From: Hyphomicrobiales bacterium
Lineage (GTDB): Bacteria; Pseudomonadota; Alphaproteobacteria; Rhizobiales; Rhizobiaceae
Reading direction: 5' to 3'
Assembly (NCBI GenBank): GCA_900471525.1
Contig: UCEZ01000052.1
Coordinates: forward strand, 52,427 to 108,281
Length of the DNA: 55,855 nt
Numbering within the stretch: the first letter of the stretch is position 1; every line of letters begins with the position of its first letter. Shown here piece after piece: positions 50,220-55,855 of the stretch. A program made the position numbers and the translations under genes. The notes beneath the pieces were generated by a model. That model was given only the letters and a program-made list of their open reading frames with translations. It was not told the DNA's origin and did no database searches.

Positions 50220-51523
50220 CCGCCACCCTCATTCGCGGGCGCACCCTGAGTTTCAGCCGTGCCCCTTTAAGCCTCGATGACGCCGGCGCCTATACCTATG
50301 AGGCCGACGGTGCGCTACTGGTCGAGAATGGGCTTATCCTCGCGAGCGGCAGCTATGATGCCGTGAAAGCTCAGGCAGCCGATGACGTCGTCGAAATCGA
50401 CCATCGCCCGCACCTGATCCTGCCCGGTTTCATCGACACGCACCTGCATTTCCCGCAGATGCAGGTCATCGGTTCCTATGCCGCCAATCTGCTCGAATGG
50501 CTGAACACCTATACGTTTCCTGAGGAATGCCGCTTCGTCGAGACGGCGCATGCTGAGCGTATCGCCGGAAAATTCTTCGATGAGATGGTGCGCCACGGCA
50601 CGACCACGGCGGTTGCCTATTGCTCGGTGCACAAAACGTCTGCCGATGCCTTTTTCACCGAATCCATGCGACGCAACATGCGCATGATCGCCGGAAAAGT
50701 GATGATGGACCGCAACGCGCCGCAGGGCCTGCTCGATACGCCTGAGATGGGCTACGATGAGACCCGCGCCATTATCGAACAATGGCATGGCAAGGGCCGC
50801 AACCACGTCGCCATCACGCCGCGCTTCGCCATCACCTCGACGCCGGAACAGATGTCGGCGGCGGAAGCGCTGGTGCGCGAATTTCCGGACCTGCACGTCC
50901 AGACGCATCTTTCCGAAAACCGCGACGAGATCGACTTCACCTGCTCGCTCTATCCGGACGCCATCGACTACACCGATGTCTATGCCCGCTACGGCCTGCT
51001 CGGTCCGAAGACCCTTTTCGGCCATTGCATCCATCTGTCGGAACGCGAAATGGACGCCATGAGCGAAACCGGCTCGATCGCCGTGCACTGCCCGACCTCC
51101 AACCTCTTCCTCGGCTCCGGACTGTTTCCGCTGAGAACACTGATGAGCCGGGCGAAACCTGTGCGCGTCTCCTTCGCCACCGATATCGGCGGTGGAACGA
51201 GCTATTCGATGCTGCGCACCATGGACGAGGCCTACAAGATCCAGCAATTGCAGGGCGGGCGGCTGAACCCGTTCGAGAGCTTCTACTTCATGACCCTCGG
51301 CAACGCGCAGGCGCTATCTCTCGAAGACAGGATCGGCACGCTGGAGCCCGGAACAGACGCCGATTTCATCGTGCTGAACATGGCGGCAACACCGGCGATG
51401 GCGCTGAAGGCCGAAGTCGTGAACTCGCTCGCCGACGAATTGTTTTTGCTGCAGACAATGGGGGATGACCGGGCGATAGCTGAGACCTATGTGGCGGGAG
51501 TGGCCGCAAAAACGGGGCTTTGA
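50216..51523 (+). CDS. guaD: Guanine deaminase
   Basis: A 435-aa zinc amidohydrolase that converts guanine to xanthine. Metal-binding residues are in [12 protein letters not shown] near residues 73-84, LHVQTHLSENRDEIDFT (His near 228), HCIHLSEREMDAM and VSFATDIGGGTSYSM (Asp near 325). It feeds xanthine into XdhABC and is translationally coupled to puuD by a 4-nt overlap, consistent with a purine degradation unit. Confidence 0.95.
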   Translation: MTATLIRGRTLSFSRAPLSLDDAGAYTYEADGALLVENGLILASGSYDAVKAQAADDVVEIDHRPHLILPGFIDTHLHFPQMQVIGSYAANLLEWLNTYTFPEECRFVETAHAERIAGKFFDEMVRHGTTTAVAYCSVHKTSADAFFTESMRRNMRMIAGKVMMDRNAPQGLLDTPEMGYDETRAIIEQWHGKGRNHVAITPRFAITSTPEQMSAAEALVREFPDLHVQTHLSENRDEIDFTCSLYPDAIDYTDVYARYGLLGPKTLFGHCIHLSEREMDAMSETGSIAVHCPTSNLFLGSGLFPLRTLMSRAKPVRVSFATDIGGGTSYSMLRTMDEAYKIQQLQGGRLNPFESFYFMTLGNAQALSLEDRIGTLEPGTDADFIVLNMAATPAMALKAEVVNSLADELFLLQTMGDDRAIAETYVAGVAAKTGL

Positions 51524-51548
51524 AAACATCCTCATCGTGGAGGTCAAA

Positions 51549-51902
51549 ATGAGCGTCGCCAAGGTTCTGGATCGCGAGACGTGGGCGGAAAGGCCGGACG
51601 TCTGGAAAGGCGAGTTCGAGGGCGGTATCTACGGCGCCAATGTATCGGTCGTGTTTTACACGACCGACGAGATCGGCGGCGGCCCCAAATTGCACAAGCA
51701 TCCCTATCCGGAAGTCTTCATCGTCCGGCAGGGCCGAGCCTTGATCACTGTCGGAACGGACGAGATCGAAGCGACGGCGGGTCAGATCGTGTTTGCGCCG
51801 GCGGATGTGCCACACAAATTCAGCAATCTCGGCCCGGGGCGTCTTGAGACAACCGATCTGCATGTTGCCGGTGCATTTTCGACGGAATGGCTGAAGGAAT
51901 AG
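51549..51902 (+). CDS. Cupin-domain protein
   Basis: A 117-aa single-domain cupin. Motif 1 is HKHPYPEVFIVRQGRALITV (two His and a Glu for metal) and motif 2 is GQIVFAPADVPHKFSNLGPG with the third His. The ligand or reaction cannot be told. GGAGG lies 7 nt before the ATG at 51549 and guaD ends 25 nt upstream, so it is probably transcribed with guaD. Confidence 0.87.
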   Translation: MSVAKVLDRETWAERPDVWKGEFEGGIYGANVSVVFYTTDEIGGGPKLHKHPYPEVFIVRQGRALITVGTDEIEATAGQIVFAPADVPHKFSNLGPGRLETTDLHVAGAFSTEWLKE

Positions 51903-51917
51903 CGGCTGAAAGGACAG

Positions 51918-52142
51918 CTAAGCCGCGCCCATCTCTTCCACCATCGCCTTGATCTTCACCGCTTTCTCGAAGTGATCCAGCCTGTGCGTGCGGATCCACC
52001 ATTCCGCGGCTTCCATCAGCAATTCTGGATCATCATTCCTGTTCGCGAAAAACGCATAGAAGGAGAGCCCGACACCTGGCCCCTTCTCAGAGATTTTGCG
52101 ATCGCAAACCTCGACGATCTTTTGTCTCAAACTGGCTCTCAT
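51918..52142 (-). CDS. Small conserved protein, 74 aa (DUF6500-like)
   Basis: A small soluble protein. VGLSFYAFFANRNDDPELLM followed by EAAEWWIRTHRLDHFEKAVK is a compact helical pattern I recall from a small rhizobial family, probably DUF6500; function unknown. It converges on the cupin gene with a 15-nt gap. Its aromatic-rich core and good reading frame argue it is real. Confidence 0.65.
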   Translation of the reverse strand: MRASLRQKIVEVCDRKISEKGPGVGLSFYAFFANRNDDPELLMEAAEWWIRTHRLDHFEKAVKIKAMVEEMGAA

Positions 52143-52215
52143 TCACTCATCCGATGCGCGATCTTAAATCCCCTTGTGAGGGAGATCGGCCAAAACGCAA
52201 GGGGAATGAGACTGA

Positions 52216-52293
52216 TCACCCTTTCCAGACGGCAACCGCCTGCGGCTTCGCCTCCGTTTCACCGAAAATGACTTTGCCATTGGCCGGACTGAC
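52216..52293 (-). pseudogene. Remnant 3' tail of a GH42 beta-galactosidase gene
   Basis: A 25-codon frame ending at TGA 52216-52218 encodes GKVIFGETEAKPQAVAVWKG, which lines up with the last residues of the intact GH42 gene at 53596-55527 (ATVVLGEAEVMPQTVAAWKE). The DNA is similar but clearly diverged (roughly three quarters identical by eye), so it is not a recent exact copy. No start or upstream body is present; the match ends near 52293. It is read as the stump of another GH42 allele left after a rearrangement that brought in the dehydratase gene. The rest of the 230-nt gap before the dehydratase gene holds a decayed CTCCC-type repeat piece near 52170-52190 and nothing else. Confidence 0.6.
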
Positions 52294-52372
52294 CTTGCTC
52301 GTACACACACTATGTTACATTGTCGTGCCCTGGTCGCACCTCGGGGCGACGGAGTGAGCGGCGGAGGTGCTT

Positions 52373-53365
52373 GTGACGAATTCTCGATCGATATCCACTT
52401 CGTTGCGCATCCCGACCTTCGACAATGTCCAGACCGCTCGGGTCCGCATTGCCAGTGTCGCACACCACACGCCAGTCTTGACATCGAGAACCGCGGACGC
52501 ACGAACCGGAGCGACCATTTTCTTCAAGGCGGAAAATCTGCAACGGGCCGGCGCGTTCAAGTTCCGTGGCGCTTACAACGCTGTCGCTGCGCTGGATGCT
52601 CTCTCCCGGAAAAATGGTGTCGTCGCCTATTCTTCGGGCAATCACGCCCAGGCGCTCGCCTATGCTGCTAGGCTCCAGGGCGTCTCAGTGACGATCGTCA
52701 TGCCGCAGGACGCTCCGGAAATAAAGGTGGCAGCGACTAAGGGCTATGGCGCCGAAGTCGTCTTCTATGATCGGTACACGGAAGATCGCGAGACGATCAG
52801 CCGGCGCATCGCCGAAGAGCGGGGCGCGACCTTGATTCCACCCTATGACCATCCGGATGTCATTGCGGGTCAGGGCACCGCCACGCTGGAATTGATCGAG
52901 GACGTCGGTGAGATCGATTTGCTCGTCGTGCCGCTGGGCGGAGGCGGTTTGCTTGCGGGCAGCGCACTCAGCGCCAGAGCACTGCTGCCCGCTTGCACCA
53001 TCGTCGGCGTCGAGCCTGAAGCCGGCAATGACGGCCAGCAATCATTGCGAAAGGGAGAGGTCGTCCACATCCCGGTGCCAAAATCCATCGCGGACGGTGC
53101 GCTTTCCACCTATGTCGGTGCGCACAACTTTGCCATCCTGAAAGACAAGGTCGATGACATCGTCACGGTGACCGATGGGCAACTGGTCGAGACGATGCGG
53201 TTCTTTGCCGAACGCATGAAGATCATCGTCGAACCGACCGGTTGCCTGGCCGCGGCTGCCATCCTGCATGGCACAATTGCCTGTGCCGGCAAGCGGGTCG
53301 GTGTTCTGTTGAGCGGCGGTAACGTCGATCTGAAAGCTTTTAGTGCGCTTCTCGGTGAACGCTGA
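52373..53365 (+). CDS. PLP-dependent threonine/serine dehydratase-type enzyme
   Basis: A 330-aa fold-type II PLP enzyme. The cofactor lysine is in GAFKFRGAYNAV near residue 63, SSGNHAQALAYAA follows, and the phosphate loop is VPLGGGGLLAGSAL near 188-201. It lacks the C-terminal ACT-like regulatory domain of biosynthetic IlvA. Candidates are catabolic threonine dehydratase, serine racemase/dehydratase or hydroxyaspartate ammonia-lyase; the sequence alone does not decide. The GTG at 52373 follows GGAGG by 5 nt. Confidence 0.87.
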   Translation: MTNSRSISTSLRIPTFDNVQTARVRIASVAHHTPVLTSRTADARTGATIFFKAENLQRAGAFKFRGAYNAVAALDALSRKNGVVAYSSGNHAQALAYAARLQGVSVTIVMPQDAPEIKVAATKGYGAEVVFYDRYTEDRETISRRIAEERGATLIPPYDHPDVIAGQGTATLELIEDVGEIDLLVVPLGGGGLLAGSALSARALLPACTIVGVEPEAGNDGQQSLRKGEVVHIPVPKSIADGALSTYVGAHNFAILKDKVDDIVTVTDGQLVETMRFFAERMKIIVEPTGCLAAAAILHGTIACAGKRVGVLLSGGNVDLKAFSALLGER

Positions 53366-53437
53366 GGTAGCGTGATGTCTTATCTTTTAGTTGCGTCAAT
53401 GCTAAGATAGCAGCCATCGGTGATTGGGATCGCTGCT

Positions 53438-53515
53438 ATGGTCGAGGGACAATCATTCTACTACGTCCTGCTTTGGGTAACGGTCTTTGCCGTCTGGTTT
53501 TTGTTTCTCCGATGA
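53438..53515 (+). CDS. Candidate single-helix small membrane protein, 25 aa
   Basis: ATG at 53438 opens a 25-codon frame whose product has a short polar lead (MVEGQS) and one hydrophobic helix (FYYVLLWVTVFAVWFLFL) ending in Arg and stop. This amphipathic layout is that of small inner-membrane proteins. A GTG at 53420 in frame gives 31 residues. GGGA lies 8 nt before the ATG; the ribosome site is weak. It sits in the 230-nt gap between convergent genes, which otherwise shows nothing. Confidence 0.3.
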   Translation: MVEGQSFYYVLLWVTVFAVWFLFLR

Positions 53516-53595
53516 ATGGTGGCAGTCAAACACAGGCCGTGTGACCTCAGCGTGCAATGACTCTTGATCCCTGTTCACCGGCATCCCGTTGCTGC

Positions 53596-55527
53596 CTATT
53601 CTTTCCAGGCAGCAACAGTCTGCGGCATCACCTCAGCTTCGCCGAGAACGACGGTCGCTCCGAGCGGTATTCCCCAAGCCTCTGTCCCGTAGTTGAACGC
53701 GAACGTCACGTCGCCCCGCTTGCGCAACCGGACATGATCCGGAAGCGCTACCGTTTCGAGCCCGGCCTTCACCGCCAGATGCTTCAGCGTCTGCTGAAGC
53801 AGGCTCTGATCCGGCCAGCAAGCGAGATAGTGGTGCGATCCTTTGGCCGTCAGTGCTGGATCGCCATTGCCGAAGCGCGCAAGCACCTCCCCGTCCGTTT
53901 CGACATATTCCCGCCAACGGATGGCCGCCCCGGAGACAGCGCCTGATACGGCATCCTCCAACCCCGGACGCAACGATGACACCTGCGTGACCCGAACGCC
54001 CGTCAGCGCCGCAAGGGGACCCGGCGGCAGATTTTCGGGAATGGCGAACTGGCGCGTCCGCGAGCCGGAGCGCGGGCCGTAAAGCACAATGCCCTCGGCG
54101 TCGCTGAAGGCCGACAAGGCGGCTTCCGAAACCGTCATCAGCGACGGAACGAGCACCAGCTTGTAGCCGTCGAGCGGCGCGCCCGGAGGCGCGAAATCGA
54201 CGTTGAGACCGAGCTTGCGCACCGCCTCGTACCAGCGGAAGGCGAGATCGTGATACTGGAAGTCCCTGCCCTGCGGCTGGACGACAGTCGCCCAATAGGT
54301 CTCGTAGTCATAGACGATGGCGACCGGGGCTTGCTCGGTTGCCGGTAGTTCGCCGGTCTCGATGATCTCGCGGCCAACGATCTCTGCCTCGCGCCCGCCG
54401 ACGGAGAGCTCATCCGAGCCCGGCAGGTTGAGGCCCGCATGCATTTGTTCCTGCGCGAACGGCGCCTGTCGCCAGCGGAAGTAGCTGACGACTTCGGCGC
54501 CATGCGCCAGCGCCTCCCAGGTCCAGAGCCGCACCATTCCCGGCTTCGGCACCGGGTTCCACGGCGCCCAGTTAACCGGTCCCGGCTGCTGCTCCATGAT
54601 CCAGAAACGTCCGCGGCCAACACCGCGGTAAAGATCGTGGTGGAAGGGCGCAATGTCCGGATGCGACGTCTCCGCCCAGCGGTTCTTTTCCTCCTGGCTG
54701 AACGGAAATTTCTCGACGAAGCCGATCGGATAGCTGTCCCACGAGGCAAGATCGAGGTTTTCGCCGACCTTCCAGTGGTCGAAATCGTTGATGAAGCCCA
54801 TGAAATTATGGGTGATCCAGCGGCCGGGCGAATGCTTGCGGATGATGTCGCACTGCATCTTGTCGTAGGCGGCCACCTGCCCGGACTGGAACCGCCAGAA
54901 ATCGAGCCGTGCCGCCGGATTGGTCTCGGTGACGGTAAGGTTCGGCAGCACGACATCCTCGAAGCTGTTCACCTCCATCGACCAGAAGACATTGCCCCAG
55001 GCTTCGTTCAGCTGATCAGTCGACTGGTACCGCAGCCTGAGCCAGCGGCGGAATGCCTTCAGATCTTCCGGCCCCCAGGACTGGGTCGTGTCGTGGCAGC
55101 CATATTCATTGTCCGTCTGCCAGCCATCGAGCGCCGGGTGCTCGCCGTAGCGCTTGGCGATGATCTCGACGATGCGCGCGCTTTCACGCCACCAGACTTC
55201 GGACGAAAAGGTATAGTGCCGCCGCGAACCGAAGCCGCGCACATGACCCTGCTGGTCGACCGGCGCGATCTCCGGATATTCGTCCATCAACCATTTCGGT
55301 GGCGTCGCCGTCGGCGTGCCGAGTACGACCTTCAAGCCGGCGGCACCGAGTGTGTCCATGGCGCGGTCGAGCCAGCCGAAATCGAAGGTGTCCCGTTTCA
55401 GTTCCAACCGCGACCAAGCAAATTCGCCGATGCGCACGAAGGAAATTCCAAGCTCCCGCATGCGGCGGGCATCCTTTGCCCACCACGCCTCTGGCCAGTG
55501 TTCCGGATAATAACAAACGCCCAGCAT
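53596..55527 (-). CDS. GH42 beta-galactosidase
   Basis: A 643-aa cytoplasmic enzyme. The acid/base Glu is in GWQTDNEYGCHDTTQSWGPE near residues 136-155, and the nucleophile Glu is in FWIMEQQPGPVNWAPWNPVP near 310-329. The N-terminal MLGVCYYPEHWPEAWWAKDA is a GH42 hallmark, and a trimerisation domain and small beta domain follow to VAAWKE. It releases galactose from beta-galactosides. The ATG overlaps the stop of the upstream transporter ATPase gene by one base (TAATG), so uptake and hydrolysis are coupled. The order ATPase then GH42 resembles rhizobial lac-type operons. Confidence 0.93.
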   Translation of the reverse strand: MLGVCYYPEHWPEAWWAKDARRMRELGISFVRIGEFAWSRLELKRDTFDFGWLDRAMDTLGAAGLKVVLGTPTATPPKWLMDEYPEIAPVDQQGHVRGFGSRRHYTFSSEVWWRESARIVEIIAKRYGEHPALDGWQTDNEYGCHDTTQSWGPEDLKAFRRWLRLRYQSTDQLNEAWGNVFWSMEVNSFEDVVLPNLTVTETNPAARLDFWRFQSGQVAAYDKMQCDIIRKHSPGRWITHNFMGFINDFDHWKVGENLDLASWDSYPIGFVEKFPFSQEEKNRWAETSHPDIAPFHHDLYRGVGRGRFWIMEQQPGPVNWAPWNPVPKPGMVRLWTWEALAHGAEVVSYFRWRQAPFAQEQMHAGLNLPGSDELSVGGREAEIVGREIIETGELPATEQAPVAIVYDYETYWATVVQPQGRDFQYHDLAFRWYEAVRKLGLNVDFAPPGAPLDGYKLVLVPSLMTVSEAALSAFSDAEGIVLYGPRSGSRTRQFAIPENLPPGPLAALTGVRVTQVSSLRPGLEDAVSGAVSGAAIRWREYVETDGEVLARFGNGDPALTAKGSHHYLACWPDQSLLQQTLKHLAVKAGLETVALPDHVRLRKRGDVTFAFNYGTEAWGIPLGATVVLGEAEVMPQTVAAWKE

Positions 55528-55855
55528 TATTTTGTCAGATCCCCATTGATGATGGCGACGCCCTGAGCGTCGAAGAGGTGGCAGGCTTTTGGCGGGATGC
55601 CGATGCGGAACTCCGCTCCCGGATGTGCCGTGGCGAGCCCATCGGCCTTGACGGCGATATCGCTGCCATCGGCAAGGCTCACATAGAACATGGTCTCGGA
55701 GCCGAGATATTCGGCGAGCCTCAGCTTGGCCGGCAGGGTGGCGCCGTCCTTGGCATAGGCATCGATATGTTCGGGGCGAATGCCAAGCGTCACCGCCTGC
55801 CCCTCGCTGATGCGGGCATTGCCGGCCGGCAGCAGGATATCGACGCCGCCCGGCA
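55527..55855 (-). CDS. Sugar ABC transporter ATP-binding protein, C-terminal part
   Basis: Only the C-terminal 109 codons are present; the gene continues past the right edge. The visible part is the MalK/UgpC-type regulatory (TOBE) domain: AVTLGIRPEHIDAYAKDG, LRLAEYLGSETMFYVSLADG and CHLFDAQGVAIINGDLTK. No nucleotide-binding motif is in view. It is the ATPase of a sugar importer (MsmK/LacK type), and its stop TAA overlaps the GH42 start. The most likely cargo is a beta-galactoside, inferred from the coupled enzyme. Confidence 0.88.
   Translation of the reverse strand, partial: PGGVDILLPAGNARISEGQAVTLGIRPEHIDAYAKDGATLPAKLRLAEYLGSETMFYVSLADGSDIAVKADGLATAHPGAEFRIGIPPKACHLFDAQGVAIINGDLTK

Noticed and set aside
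1..55855. CRISPR arrays, tRNA or rRNA genes, insertion sequences and prophage genes
   Set aside because: I looked for regularly spaced direct repeats, cloverleaf arms with a T-loop and transposase or integrase motifs and found none.

Overview
The window looks like a chromosomal segment of a Rhizobiaceae genome (Rhizobium, Neorhizobium, Agrobacterium or Ensifer type). The evidence is a NolR-type ArsR regulator, a BacA/SbmA peptide transporter, a ChoXWV choline importer whose binding-site residues match the Sinorhizobium protein with a constant offset, rhizobial palindromic intergenic repeats, dense GC-rich coding sequence and frequent ATGA/TAATG gene overlaps. No rRNA, tRNA, CRISPR array, transposase or phage gene was seen.

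Region 1-7.6 kb is one leftward gene train of mostly unnamed proteins: a coiled-coil protein, a 382-aa protein, an AAA ATPase, a 433-aa protein, a DUF2333 membrane protein and a secreted protein cut by the window edge. A RelE/RelB-type toxin-antitoxin pair and a 147-bp palindromic repeat sit inside the train. This is the best candidate for an undescribed system. Region 7.7-13.3 kb holds a cytochrome c, thymidine kinase (tdk), choXWV with an intercistronic terminator after choX, a HugZ-type heme protein and nolR with an exact match to the NolR operator consensus upstream.

Region 13.4-23.4 kb holds two convergent Gfo/Idh/MocA oxidoreductases, one translationally coupled to a secreted GH9 glucanase, then an omega-amino acid:pyruvate aminotransferase, a branched-chain amino acid type binding protein, adenine deaminase and a ParDE pair. 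Region 23.4-28.9 kb holds an alpha-glucosidase, a truncated flavin oxidoreductase stump, an Ldh-type dehydrogenase with a KDG-type sugar kinase, a YbhB protein and an AraC regulator. Region 29-38.5 kb is mainly housekeeping and transport: der, a membrane-anchored TPR protein, NnrU, a polysaccharide deacetylase, bacA, an MFS carrier, a methionine aminopeptidase, a luciferase-like oxidoreductase and a Phd/PIN toxin-antitoxin pair.

Region 38.5-51.9 kb carries glpK divergent from a purine catabolic set: xdhA, xdhB, xdhC, then puuD (urate hydroxylase) and guaD (guanine deaminase). With adenine deaminase at 21 kb these convert adenine to hypoxanthine, guanine to xanthine, and both onward to urate and its hydroxylated product. 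The set is split by a block of TetR, hydrolase, monooxygenase-like, DUF1127-like, LysR and lipoprotein genes. The right end holds a cupin, a small conserved protein, a PLP dehydratase, and a sugar-use pair: a GH42 beta-galactosidase coupled to the end of a sugar ABC transporter ATPase. A second, diverged GH42 tail survives on the far side of the dehydratase, marking a past rearrangement.
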